Below are positions 1-13,800 of a stretch of 64,000 bases of DNA, piece by piece. Source of the DNA: Baylisascaris procyonis (taxonomy: Eukaryota; Nematoda; Chromadorea; Rhabditida; Ascarididae). The position numbers and the translations under genes are program-made. The stretch is taken from positions 992,001 through 1,056,000 of the forward strand of contig JAZARR010000184.1 in NCBI GenBank assembly GCA_037389465.1, written 5' to 3'. Each line of letters begins with the position of its first letter. Positions within the stretch are counted from its first letter, which is position 1. The notes under the pieces are model-generated. The model made no database searches and was not told the origin of the DNA. It was given only the letters and a program-made list of their open reading frames with translations.

Positions 1-2373
1 TTGGACACTTCCTGAATGTGCACGAAGGACCTGGTAAGGCTTATTGTACTTCCTTACTGCCGTTATTTCCTCTAACTTCGACCTTTTGAATTTAATGACT
101 CCGAATTCTGCCTGGGGAAGTTGATTTTTATCTCCGCGCTATTTCTGCCTATTTTTTTCACCTATTTTCTTTTCATCCTTTTTGATTGAATTGGTTCACC
201 TTCGGATCTATGAAAGAATTGGCTTGCATAAAAGTGAAGGCTGGATATGGGAAGACAAGGATATTTATGCAAAAAAATTTATTTGGAACAAAGGTGAAAT
301 TTGAAGTTCGACTAAAACCAATTTTCAAGAATTGAGCATTATGCATTGAGAACTTCCGTTATTTTTTAAATAATTTAACGTTTTCTTTTCAAGAACTTCT
401 AAATTCAGTCCTAAATAATTCATGTTTTTAGCCGGCATTGCGTATCGAAGGTATTCACCGGAAGGTGGTATTCATAAGGGAATGGTATTGACCATCGAAC
501 CGGGCTGTTATTTGGAAGGCAAATGGGGAGTGAGATTCGAGAATTGCTATGAGGTAATTATTTTCTTGTTATATCAGCAGGTTTCTATCTTATATCACAT
601 ATTTAGAAGTACCAGGGGAATTGTTTTCATCAAAAGCTGACAAATATAAATATCTGTGTCATTTGCTTCAAGAGTTTAGGTTAAATTTTACACATTCACA
701 TAGACTACGTCTTGCTGTTGACTGTATGTAAAAATTTTGTATCATTTGGGTCAGTGGTAGAGGTTCCCATCAACATAGGATTAAAGGGTTTGATTTTATT
801 GGACATATAAAGGTATTCTTGCAAGGCTAATTGGACAAGGGCGATAGTAAATTTGCATTTGTGGGTCTGTCGTTGATGCTCTTCACGTATGAAATTCTGT
901 CTGAGACTTGCGCATTATGAAACCTGGCTTATAGCTTTTGCTAATAAATGAGCGTTTATTTTATAAATTGAAATATTTTTCAATTGTTTTCGATTAGATT
1001 TTTCTATCGATTCCATGAAAATAGGGATGAACATAATTGGTCATTGGAATTCAGTACAGCGGCTGTATTTCTGGTTGAAAATTTCAGATTATAAACGCTC
1101 CAAAATTGCGTTCAGGAGCTGAAAATTATTTGACTTTTGAGCCGTTGACATATGTACCCGTTCAAAAATCATTAATCGACAGAACTCTTCTCACACAGAA
1201 GGAGGTAACTTTTTCCAAGTTTTTTCAATGAATGGAGCAAGTTTCAGGTTTTTTTTTCGGTTTCAAATCGTTAATGAGTTTTTTCAAAGGTATGTCTTAC
1301 AGTTTTCGATAAAATTGTCCAAGTTTTCAAGCTAACATCAATAGTACAAAGTTTATAATCAAAAGCAAATCTTCCACCATTTCCCTTAATATGAATTAAA
1401 ATTGCACAAAATTTATGCAATTCAAAGTTGACTTTATGTTAACATAACCATTTATGAAGTTACATCGAGGTAATGAGTAAATGAAAAGAGTTGGATAAGG
1501 CAGTAAGAGTGACTGTTATCTACGAGGGATCACGACTAGGCGATTCTTACAAGACGATAATCGATCAAAAAATGCTGTTGAAGAGTGGCTCATTTGGTGG
1601 GATTTGCGAATGGAGTTATGACCATACAGCTTATAAACGTGATAACAGATGATGTATTCTAAATGTCAAGCTACTGCAATACTGCAGGTGAAACACATAC
1701 GATGAGGCATAAATATGCTCAGAAATTTTGCACGAAGAAATGGCTTAGAAATTTTGCACGAAAGAGAAAAAAGCGCTAAAGACTGGCAACATGTCGAAGC
1801 GTCATTCTTGAAGAGTGATAAGTTGTTAACTTTTAATCGGTTTTGGGCAGTGATAAGTTGCTAGATTTGAACCTCTTGGATCAGCGAAATTAGTCCGAAA
1901 ATGGAAATTGTTTTGCACAAAACGGGCTCAAAAATGTCGAAATAAGCGCGCGAAGCAACTAGAAAATTCTTAAGAAGAGCAAAAGCCACCGGAATAAGGG
2001 GATGTCTTAACGCTATCTGTTTCGTACTTCAGTGTCTGCAGGTCACCGGCAAAGTAAGTTCAGGCACTGGCCGTTTTTTCCATCTTGCATTTGATAGAAA
2101 CTTTCAGGTAAGATGACTTTATTGTTACATTTTTGTTTATTGAATATTTATAACGTTTGTTACGTTTATTGTGCATTTATTATTTACGTTTATTTATTTT
2201 ATTGCTATTTTTATTTATATTTATTATTATCTATGTTCAATGATTGATATTTTCAGGTGGAGTGGTTGGACGCGTATCATAAGGCATGTCTCAGTAAGGT
2301 TGGCGAGTATCTTCTCAAAGATGGCAAACAAGAAGAATACGAGTGGTTGCAGAAAGCGTGTAGTCCTTTGTGA
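1..2373 (+). CDS. app-1: Aminopeptidase P (Xaa-Pro aminopeptidase), 3' part
   Basis: This is the C-terminal part of a cytosolic metallo-aminopeptidase that removes the N-terminal residue before proline. The gene enters from the left edge. Exons read as 1-33, 432-553, 1088-1204 and 2257-2373 (stop TGA), all with GT/AG borders and matching phases. Exon 1 ends GHFLNVHEGP, carrying the active-site His of the HEGP motif. Exon 2 gives AGIAYRRYSPEGGIHKG, then IEPG and FEN, whose glutamates are the last two dimetal ligands in this M24B family. Exon 3 has YLTFEPLTYVPVQ and exon 4 has EWLDAYHK and the EEYEWL tail, matching the C-terminal helices of the animal enzyme. IEPG replaces the more usual DEPG. 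The N-terminal creatinase domains and the first metal ligands lie outside the window. Family call is firm; the exon map is by eye. Confidence 0.93.
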
Positions 2374-2586
2374 TTTCACAGCAATGCGGCCATTTTAGGA
2401 TTATATTATTACACGGCTTGTACGTTTTTTCGGTAATTTTCCGCTTATTTATTGAATACATATCTTCTTTATTTTATTATTGAAACAGTGGTATTCATTT
2501 TGAAAGAAATTTTTCTTGAACTAATTTTCTCTTTACGGGAAAAAATTTCAGTGGGGATATTCAGCATTAAAAAGGTCACATGCTTA

Positions 2587-2592
2587 AATAAA
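2587..2592 (+). promoter_or_regulatory. Possible AATAAA poly(A) signal of app-1
   Basis: An AATAAA lies 214 bases past the app-1 stop codon in AT-rich sequence. Such hexamers occur often by chance here, so this is only a candidate 3' end. Confidence 0.3.
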
Positions 2593-5500
2593 GATTAAGG
2601 GCATAGGAAATTTTAAAGGGTTGTATAGAAAGGATAAGTGAGTTTACGTGATGTCGTACGCTATATCTTTCAGATTTTGTTTTCTGCTGTTATCATTCAT
2701 AAAAAGAAATATGAATTGCAGTCCATGTGAAATTTTTTGCCGCAATCATGACCTGGGTAGTGGGTGGGGGAAGACGGCGATAACAACCACTGCCTCCTCC
2801 TGTCTAATCTAAAAGCATAAATGAAAAATTTTCATTGCCATAATTTCTGTGATCATCCGTAATGCATGTTGTAGAGGAGCAATTCATTTACTTTTTGAAT
2901 TAATTTCTTAGCCCCTTAGAATCTCCAAGTTTAAAAATCTTAGGCATCTTTGTCGCTGACTCCCCATCTCCCCTTCCCTGCAAACATTCCTGCCTTCTCT
3001 GAAGATTCTTCTGACCATACTGTTATTCATTTTATTCCGGTTATGTTGTTGCTGCAGATTATGCTTCAGTTGGGAATCTGTTCGTTGCCTAAAAATCAGT
3101 GTTACTTGTATTATTTAAGATAAATCTTTTAAATTAACCAGTAATATTTGTTGTGCATGATTATTTACTTCTAGAAAAATCGTGCCTAGCCAGGTTCTGC
3201 TTATCGTTTCGTTTGTCTACAGTCAATAATTCCAAAAGCTGAAACAACGTTTCGCTTTGCTTCGGGGATGGAGGAAGGGATTGGGTGAAGGACTTGCGCA
3301 ATTCCTTTAGAACACTGTAATATTTACTTGCTCAGTTAGGGATGGAATAGTGAGAGGTGGTGCTCAATTTTTAATTATAAGAGAAATCAAAGGTTTTGTA
3401 ATGTTTCATTTATTTATCCCCACAGTTTTTCTTCGTTTGTCGTTTGTATTTGTATGAGACTCTGCGAAGGTGCTGCTATGTATCCTTGTTAAGTTTCATC
3501 ACTGAATTTTTGACTTCAAATAAATAATCTTCGATGTGGATGTGGAGAAGTATGAATCTTATGAACGCTGAGTTCTCGTAGATATTGCGGTTTTCGAATA
3601 CAAACGGGCGTTGTACAGTTTTTCGTATGTGTACACTGATGTGAGTTTGGAAGGATAGGTTGATACCTATGCATTTAATGGGTATTATGGAGTTTGTGAT
3701 GTGTGCATATGACCTACTGGGAGAAGGGGAAGGGATATGCTATATATAGATTTCACTGGTATCGCGGGTCACCGTCAGAACTGCAGATTTTGAGGGAACG
3801 AATGTTACTGGATGATCCTGTTTGTCATATGTTGCGCTGTTGTTTAACGCACCTTCGTAAACCCGACTCACTTGTTTGCTTTCTTTTTTTTCGCTCCAGA
3901 TAGTTAAGACTCATGGGAATGAGTCCACATCACAAAGAATCGTGAAGTTTCTCTTGTTGAGCTCCATTTCGACGAGAACACTGTGATCCGTTTAAATAAG
4001 GAACCGCTTAAATGCGAGACATTGGAAGAAAATCTTCGGGAGCTGGGATTTTGTGCGATAATTCGTCTGTCTTTAGCTATGAACTGACGTAGCCATAGAT
4101 CCGTTGTATTGTCCTGATGGGCGTTGTATTTATAGTTGAAGATGTGATGTGACATCTACAGGTATACTTGAGTATATTTGTGATGTTAGGCATATTTTTT
4201 GTGTGTATATCCAGCTTATCAATGGCGCATCTCACGATTTTTCTTATGTGACAGCTGGGATGTTCGGAAGACCTTCATTGGAATCAACGGATCTGGAGTC
4301 ATTCTTGCGGAATGTAATTGTCCTTACCTTAATGGCACGTCAGTCTGTTTCAAAACTTCCAGTTGCAGGTGTGACATAGAAAGTTGATTACAGCAGAAAG
4401 CTGCAAAAGATAAACCATCTGAGATGTAAGAAAGTGTTGAAAATGAGCGACGAGAGAGTATTTACGAATAAGAGAACCATGAAACGAAGGGCACTGATCA
4501 CATGTTGGTGAGAATTCGAACGGAAAGCAGTGGAATCGCATTGACGATGCCAGTTCGTGCCCCTCTTGCGCTCCTTTCTACTCCATTCTCGTTTCAACAG
4601 TCGACTGTGTGCAATTGTTTTGGAAATTCCCACTTCATTTTTATTCTATTCTTTTAAGGCGTTTAAGTATCGTAGTCAATGAATAAGGTCGCTATAGAGG
4701 GAATCAAGATAATGATCTAACAACTAGATAGGTGCTACGGTTGTTTTTTGGAATTAGCAGAGCTAATCGGAGCAAATTGGAGGTGGCAATTTTTGTGCAG
4801 ATCACAGTATGTTTTAAGGTGATGTGGAGCGGTTTCATTCCACTCTCACTGCTTTCTCTTCAGCTAGCAAGCTTAGATCGTAGAAACATCTGCATCCCTG
4901 TTTGACTTTGTATTTTATCATTTAAAATGGACCAGATAACTTCATAATGCGATTACCGTTGGCCAAGCTAAATCTACTTCTAGTTATAGCTAGAGTCGAG
5001 ACTAACCAAAACCGAAACCGAGACTGAGTCTAATTCCTGTAGATCGCAACTTGAACGGAGCCAGTTTTAAGCCACTATCATATTGTACAACGGAGTGATC
5101 ACTTCATAGAGCGTCTTCATCTTCCATCCTAGATATCTTCCTCAATTTTAAGTGAAGCCGAGATAGGCGGAGTTTAGCATAAAGGCGGCATCTAAAATTT
5201 TTGGAATTCTAGGTGGGATTTGCAATAGGCATGCGATCTTCGTTACCATCTGACAAGTTATAATATTCATAACAAGTTGCAGTCGTCATTGATTTCCTGC
5301 TGCAATTTTTTGCTCATATAGACCCCTTTGGTGTATCATTACTGACGAGTTCGATCGTTTTTCTAGGTACTGGGAGTACGGAACAGTAGCGATTGACAGG
5401 TGGATAGAAACACCTTCTTCCTTCTTCTTCTTACCTCATCATTAGTGAAGGAAAGTTACAAACCTACTTTCCGCTTATCGCCCTCCTTTATTCGTAATGA

Positions 5501-6979
5501 TCCATTCGAAGAACTTGTTCACTGCTTGATTATCGCTCGCGGAGGGATGATCATATTTTCCGATGCTGTTGGCTAATGCGACTTTTGTTTTAGGAGTAGT
5601 GATGGGGTTAGTGGGAGAGATCGAGAAAAGGTAGCGAGGGAAAATTGACGGGAAACGAGAGGAAGGGGAGAGATCGTTACACATTGATAATTTTTCGTTG
5701 ACGTTCCCTTGTGAAATAGTTTCGAAATATAAAGGAACCATGTTGTGGGAAATTTTACGTGATGCAAATACGATCATAACGAGAGACGTTTCATATGAAC
5801 TTCGATAGGACCATGACAACATTAAGAAACACGTTATCACTCTATTTTGGCATTGAACGAAATTGCATCAGGAAAACCAAGGTTGCTTGGCCACGTCACC
5901 TAATTGTTGTTCGAGAACGAGAAATTTGTTGTTTGATTGCCGTCGAACGAATATTGCTGCAAGTTTAGTAGTTTACGGTTGCCGATTTTTGTACTTTATG
6001 CTTGTGCGTAATAATTGAAAAGTCTGTCTGTTAACGATAGTAGACTTCTAATCCTTGTATGGTTACAACAAAATATCTGTGTTTCAGCACGGATTCTGTT
6101 TCTTCATAATATCTGTTCATTATAGCACTTTAAAATATTTTTTATGTTCTTTTCTCAACGTGAAGCAAATGGTTCATATCGAATTCAGAGAGCAGCGTGA
6201 TCGAAGTGACGCGCAGTTTATCTAAGCGAACTTGTCATGAATGTGTCGTCTCTTTGCTATTCTCTGCTAAATTTATGTCACCAGCTGATGAAAATTTAGA
6301 AAATATATAAGAATTTTGCTAATATGAGGCAACCTCATCGAATGAAAATAACTCACATTGAAAACTTTATACCACTCTTAAGAAAATTTTCCATTCAAAC
6401 AGCGCGTGCGTGCATATATGTATATGGGTGATCCTAGTAGTATCTGAAAATTGCATGGAAACCTAGGCTGGCGAGGTTGAAAAAATGTTTTTTTATGTAT
6501 GTATATGATGCGAATTGGGCATATGCTAAGCAAGCATAATGCAATGCGCCACGATTTTTCATTTTGTTTGAAATTGTTTTTGTTATGACCGAAACTTTCG
6601 CTTTTCTTTTTACGATCCCCTTTATTTACAGTTGGCACAAATGTGCTGATAATAGCCGATTCTATTTATAAAAAATAGACACGTTAATTTTAGAGAAGTG
6701 CTATTTAAAGTCGATTGAATATTTTCCATAAACATTTATTAATTTCAGTTCTCATTCTTTTATTCATATTCTTTACATTAGCGAAAGCTATAGCCTAAAA
6801 ATGTGCTATAGAGAGGAAATAAGCTCATAAAATAAGTTATAATGATAAGGTATTGACAATGTCAAGGAATCGCGGTGTAAAGTTGATCCGCTATCTCTAA
6901 TTTTTCTCAGTTTATCGCAATAAAACGAAATGGTCTTATAATGATTACCTTTTCTAGAACTTCCTTATATGTTTGGTGG

Positions 6980-7110
<131 letters not shown>

Positions 7111-7873
7111 AAGTTATCCTGTTTTTTTCGTAGAAGATGGCTCGTTACTTTTGCAGAAATTTGATTGTAAAGTAGAACTGCTTGACTGCCTTTAAGACAA
7201 ACAGGTTTCAACGCCTCGATTCATTGCTTGCTTTAGCTGTTCAAACTACCAGAAGATCAATTAACTTCCTTTCTGCAGTTATATTACAAAACTTGACCAT
7301 CTTGGCGTTCGTATGATTTTTTATTTCTTCTCATTACGGTAACACCAGCTTAAATGATACCAAGATCACCTGTAGAATCGATTGTACTGCTTGCTGCCTA
7401 GTTCTGAATAGTTGCAATTAGCGAACGAAAAATAACCGTAATAATGAAGTTTCTTGCATATAATTTATAACGTAGGTATGCAAACTTTTTAGGAAAAAAC
7501 TGTAATTTCACTGCTTTTTGATTTGCAATTCCAGTTTCTTAAAATGTCTTCATGTGTAATTTCGGTATATACATATTTTATATATCATATTTTCAGTATA
7601 TTTTTAGAAATTTTCATTTCAGGATTGAAAGCGGTAATTGTACTATAATGAAACGGATTTTCGCCTTTAAAATATTTCATTTCAAAAGTTGATTGATTCT
7701 CAACAAGAATCCACTCGCGTTATTTTCAGTACATTCGTTTCAAATTATTATTATTCAACCGCAAAGATATTCACATTGAGCCAACATTTCTGCCATTTTG
7801 ACAGTGATATCACTTGAAACGAAACAATTAACTGCTCCTCTTTTGAATTCACTGCAAACGTCACAAGGCTTAA

Positions 7874-10800
7874 ATGGCGTCATCATCAATGACAGTAATG
7901 GATCCGAAATCGGAGCTGACAGGTGAACCCGGACCGTCAGAATCCTCACAAAAAATTTCACGATTCGTAGTGGAGCCGGTACGGGTGGATTTTACGACAT
8001 GTGATGATACGGTGGATCGTGAATGCAATCATTTCCTTTTCAATGATTACTTCAAAAAGGATTCCGAAGAGCAGCTCTTCAGTCCCTATGATCTACTAAT
8101 GCGATTACAATTTCCGATGAAAAAAACTCGAACACGTTCACGCATCGAAAAATTCAAAAACTATTGGGAAAATTATTCATTTTATGCAATTTGGCGGAAA
8201 AAATTCATCGAAGATCACAGCTGTAACGAACAGGATATTTGGAAAGAGGTAAGTATACTAAACAAATTTAGGTTTCACTCATCTAAAATGCCGCCGAAAT
8301 TAATTGATGGCGTTTTTAAGCGATCGGCAGAAATAGATGAGCATTTCCGCTAGAACCTCATTGTTGATCATGATTTAGCTGTGGATTGTGTTTGTAAGGA
8401 ATAGGACCGAATGGGGTATGGCTGATGCATGCTATTTGTTCTCTTGCTATATCTTAATGGTCTTTTATTGTTCTTACATAATCCTATATAAATGTTATAA
8501 ATCGCATGCCATTCTATAAATCTAATAAGGGAAACTAACTTCAATTGCAAGATGCTTTAAGAATGAGGGGAGAGAACTAAGGAAGGTGGAAGCTTAAAAG
8601 CATAGCGTATGAATTTTTCACTTTCTCTTCAACGTGCAAATAAAGAGCAAAAGTGACGAAAAACAAGCACTTTGTGTACGTCATCAAACTGGTTGGCATC
8701 AAATAAAATATTCCACAATACAGCCTCCCAACATTACCGTAACTAACTCAGTACAATCTTTCATATCATTTTTGTCATTTATATTTTGTACTAGCTTTAT
8801 TCGTTGCCTTAATGAAATTATATTTACGAAGCAAACATTTCAATCGCGACAATATTAAGAATGAAAATTGGTTATAAAATGTGGCCACAAATGGTCAACC
8901 CTCCTTCTAACTATATGGAAACTTTATATGTTTGTGATCAGAATTTTCGCTTCAGAAATTTACATCATTGCATTGATGTGCTCTGAATTTTTTATGAAAG
9001 ATTACTAGAGATCGTTTACACATTGACAAGGAAGTTAGGAGGCACCTTTGCGAGGAATGCTGTTCTGTAAAAAAGAATGCGCCAAAAATTCCCTTTTATC
9101 ATCCCCGTGTTTTTCTTCAAAGCCTGCTCCGAGGTTCATGATATTTCTATGCAGTGATCTAAACTTGCATTTTACTTTCTACTATTTGTTGTTTACAAGT
9201 GATTGCAGTTGCTTATCAAAAGTGCAAAGAAAAACACCCTCCCTCTTCTTCAACTGAGAAGTCTATGGAAATGCTAGGTGGTAGGGGGGAGGGGTGAGGG
9301 GGGAAGGAGAGGTGGGTAGTTTATGTATGGCTCGGTGTGAATTATTGGTTCATACTGACTCCCTAATGACGTATATATTCTCTCCAATTTTTTAACTTCT
9401 GTAGTATTTGTTTATTTGTAAAATTACGGATTCTAATCTCCACATTAAAATTGTGGGCAATAGTATGGTGATAATTTAATTAGCATTGAACTCGTCGGAA
9501 ATGTTCTCATCTTTTTTAATGTCATTCTAATATAGTGACATACCGTGTCCATCAAAGCAAGAAAAAAACATCAAAAGACAGTCATAAATTTTTCGTTAAA
9601 ACATTTACTGTAACAGTATGATCACTTTCATTGCTTCTAAACTGTCGAGTACTTTAAAAGCTGTTAGATGATTGAGAAGAAGATGGAGGAGTAAGATGGA
9701 AGAGGAAGTGAGGAGGGAGGAGAGAGAGGTGGGTTGTTGTTCAAAAACTGAAGGTGACGATGTCTTTTATGGACTTGATCATCTACTGTTAGTACTTCCT
9801 CCTCCCTTCTTATCTACACCTCACCTTGTCACCTTATCATTTCGAATCATTTAATCATTTCACTTGGGAGTGTTTTTTAGAACTTCTAACATTCGATATT
9901 CTTTGCCTTTCGCTTTTCTTTAAGTCTATTAACTTTAATAATAATTCCAGCAATAACCTAACTCTCTTCACTTCATTGGGACGATACGATTGATTGCTTC
10001 CCTTTCATTTAAAATAAATTCCTTTTTATACCTAAAAGGTGTAATATTGAAAAATATTGTTAAAGTCGCAATCAAACTAAGATTAGATTTGATTATTGCC
10101 GAGGAAACTATTTCCTTCGGAAAAAAGGTGTCAAAGGTTACCTTAATGGAGTTCCTGAGAAACGGCCTGCTAGCACTCTTATGCAAAAAAACCTGTACCA
10201 TATGAAAACGTGGAAAGCTTTAGTCATGTTGGAGTGAGGGAATTTGGCAGCTTATAAAATTTTTTGCTTCATTTTCATCCGTCCATTGATTCAAACAAGA
10301 GGCGCTAGGTATACTTAAATAGCATCGGTGAATTGGCGTAGAGTAAGCTCGGGGCGTAAACGAAGACTGGTGGCTGAAAATCAGTTGGGTCATTCAACCA
10401 TTTCGATCAATTAATTTCTGCAAATTTCTGGATTCTTTCTTTTAAGATGTTTTTTTCAGATATTGAAGAAGTATTTTTTATTTCCTTTTCAATAATAGTG
10501 CACTATTTTTATTTGCTCACTTGGTGAACCTCCTTTAAGTTGTCTCTCCAAATTTTTTGCACTCATTTGATATGCAAATGCTTGTTATGACAGACGTTCA
10601 TATAAGCAATTGTTCATTTACTTGAATACTCATTAAATGGATTCAATCTAAAAGGAAATCATCCATCGTTAGACTAATATTATGGGATTACTTTCGACGT
10701 ACGTTCATAATTAATTCTCATATGAGAAAAAGAAACGATGAATTTCGAATTATGTTTTTTACTGTGTAAAATACTGCACAATAAAATATTTTTCTATTCT

Positions 10801-13800
10801 TGCACCTTCGTTTCCTTTCTTGAGTTTTTCCTTCTCTTGAAGTCTGTATTACTATTTTGTTCTAGAAGTGCACATTTGCTTGATCTTCCATAATTTCCTG
10901 TAAACTTAAATATTTCTGTATTCTGAGAAATATTTTATATTGAAAGAAGAAATCAGTACGGTATTTTTAAAAAATTTGCCGTTTGTATTTTTAATGCATG
11001 TCTGTTTTGTGGGGCAAAGAAAATATGGAAAAAATTCCTTAAGAGAATCGAATATTTTTATTTTTATTTTTTCATTTTGTAATCGTTCGCAACATTTTGC
11101 AACATAGAAGTTCACATTTTTCTATTCATTGCACAAAACAGCTAAAAGCGTCATTCAAATTCAGAAAGGCAATTGTCGTTTGTGTTGTTTAATAAAAATA
11201 AATTATAGGGTAATATTGCACAATAAAAATTTCTTTCCACTATCATTGTTCATAATATTTAATATTATTCCGAACCATCATAATTATGCATGATTCGATA
11301 AAAGTCTTATTCATATACGAATATTTTTTATTCCTATCACTTTCTTTGCATTTTGTTTTTTGAAAAACGCATTGCCACTTCTCGCATACCTCTCCTTCTT
11401 TATATGAGAAAATATTTTTTTGCATAAGCTGTATTTCAAAAGGGCACACAACCATCAGCCAAAGAGACCAAGTATTCATAACAATCCTTGCTGAAGTGCA
11501 GTGATAGCTCACTGCAAATCTTTGCATTCTTCATTCTGCGCGCACAGATTATCTGTGTTTACTCATTTCCTAAAAGAATTTGAAATGTTGTATCTATTTA
11601 GTGTTCGTTAATTGATTTCATTTCAGTTTTTCATTGCATCAGTACCTCATCTCATCATAAATTTATTTCTCGTCTTCTATATTATCGGAGGTGCTGTTGT
11701 TTTTCAAATCGTCGATGAAAATATTCGTCATCATGAATTTCATATGGTTATTTTATTCACGTTTACAACTGTTGCCACTGTTGGTAAGTGATCGTGAGGA
11801 TTTTTTGTCTTAAAGCTATCACGAGGTGACTTTTTATGTTTACAGCTGTAATCTTGTCTTAAAGCGTAAAATAAAAGTTGTAGAAATTTATTTAGTTTTT
11901 TGCCATTGTGTTATATTATCAACTTAATCTACGGCGAATTATGCTATCAAATGATTTGATGCATTTTTCGGATTACTCTTAAAAGGTTTTCATCTCTACG
12001 ATGAAAGATCTGTTTTTCGATTTCATTAGCCATCAGCAATCGTTTTCCTCGACAAATCAGCATTAATTATTTCCAATAGAAAGCATTTTCTTGACAAATC
12101 GTCATTGAGGAAAGAAATTTTCCTCAAACAAATAATATAATCAATTTTTAACAAATTTTCTTACCAATAACAATGTCATTTCCCGGTACAACCGAATAAT
12201 AATGATAAATTCTCATAGAATATTTCATTTATCACATTGTTGAGCAGTTTTTTTTTTCTGATGGGCAATTTTAGTTTCGATGTCGAGCTGTTAGAAAAAA
12301 ATGCCTCTCTTAATTTTTTTTTCTCGTTTTCATCTCTCATCTTCCCCAAATTTCTTCTCTCCCATTCTCTGATATAATTATTCTCTCTCTCTCTTTCTTC
12401 CTCTTGAGCTATTTCTCTTAACATATGGTATTAGATGAACTTAACTGTTATACAGCTTTGATAATTGCCCACAAAGGGAGATATTCATAAATTTGGGGTG
12501 AGAGATGTATGCAGCACCTATTTAATTAGTTAGTTTGTGCAGATTCTTTCTCGAGTGAAACTTGCTTCAATATTTATTTGAAGAAAAAACAATGCGCAAT
12601 CCCTTCAACAAATAAATCATCTCTTTTTTTGTTTATTTATTAAACTCCTATTTTCATGTGTTCCAAAATTGCTATTGCTCATCGAAACGTTGTTCAGTTA
12701 ATGTGATGATGTAAACGTTACACCATTCAGAATCAAATCATTTTACTGCTTCTCTTGTGGTGCTTGGCATCCTCCAATGTGAGCCTCTTTCAGGATCAAA
12801 TCTAGGTAGCCAGCATAGCATTCATACGTCTTCCTATCAAGCTGCGAACAAATCTTTCATGCATGTGAACATTTATTAGGTTTATTTATTTGATCATCCG
12901 ATATCGTTCATCATCACGATCGCTCTAAAATCGATAAAATAGTTCCGCGATTACTCTTTGAGCCCGCTCGAAGATATGCCAATATAGTGTGCCATAATTC
13001 AGTATCGATTTGCATCGATCAATCAATAAATTGACCAGTTCGCCGAAAAGCACTTATTTCTTGTTCTTGGTGATTCCGCAATGACTGATTGCTCGTACAA
13101 CATAGCATTAATTTCACTGTCCCATCGCTATTTACAGCTATGCATGAGACAGAGAGAGAGAGAGGGAGAGAGAGAGAATGTTTCATAAAAAAAGAGAAAT
13201 TGCGTCGTTTTTTAACGTCATATAATGACAAAGCGAAACTTGATACATGTATCAGCGCTTATTTTTATCAGACAACATCGTAGATCAACAACAACGAAAT
13301 CAAACTATGCATGGTTTTGCATAAAATCATTAATTATCTTTCTCTTACGATTACCTTAAAAATCCTACAAATAGAGTATATAAGAGATTGATTTAAAACA
13401 ATAAAAGCAATAGTGAAAGGTTGTACTAAGTGACTCTGAAAGTGAAGATGATGGAATACGATCTCGTCTAAATGAAATTTCGCTATAAACTTTTCAACAA
13501 CTTTGAGAAAACAACCAAAATTTGCATTTAAAAATCAAAATATTTGCTGCATTATGTAGTGAAATCGCATGAAATATCACTGTCTTCTTTGAAAACCATT
13601 CAAAATTGTTGAACGAATAAGTTGAACTTTAATCGGTTATCCGTCATTCGGTCACCTCGACATTATAATTCTCCAACTTTTTAAGCATATATTTGAGTTT
13701 CTATCGTATACGATACGTTTTTCGAAGCCTTGAGAAAATTTTACCAGTCTTTTAATCCTTAGAGTATCAGGTAAACGCCTTTATTTCGTTGCGTTTATAG

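Noticed and set aside
5475..5840. 121-codon minus-strand open frame
   Set aside because: No recognisable motif, no paired exon and composition not clearly coding; length alone is not enough.
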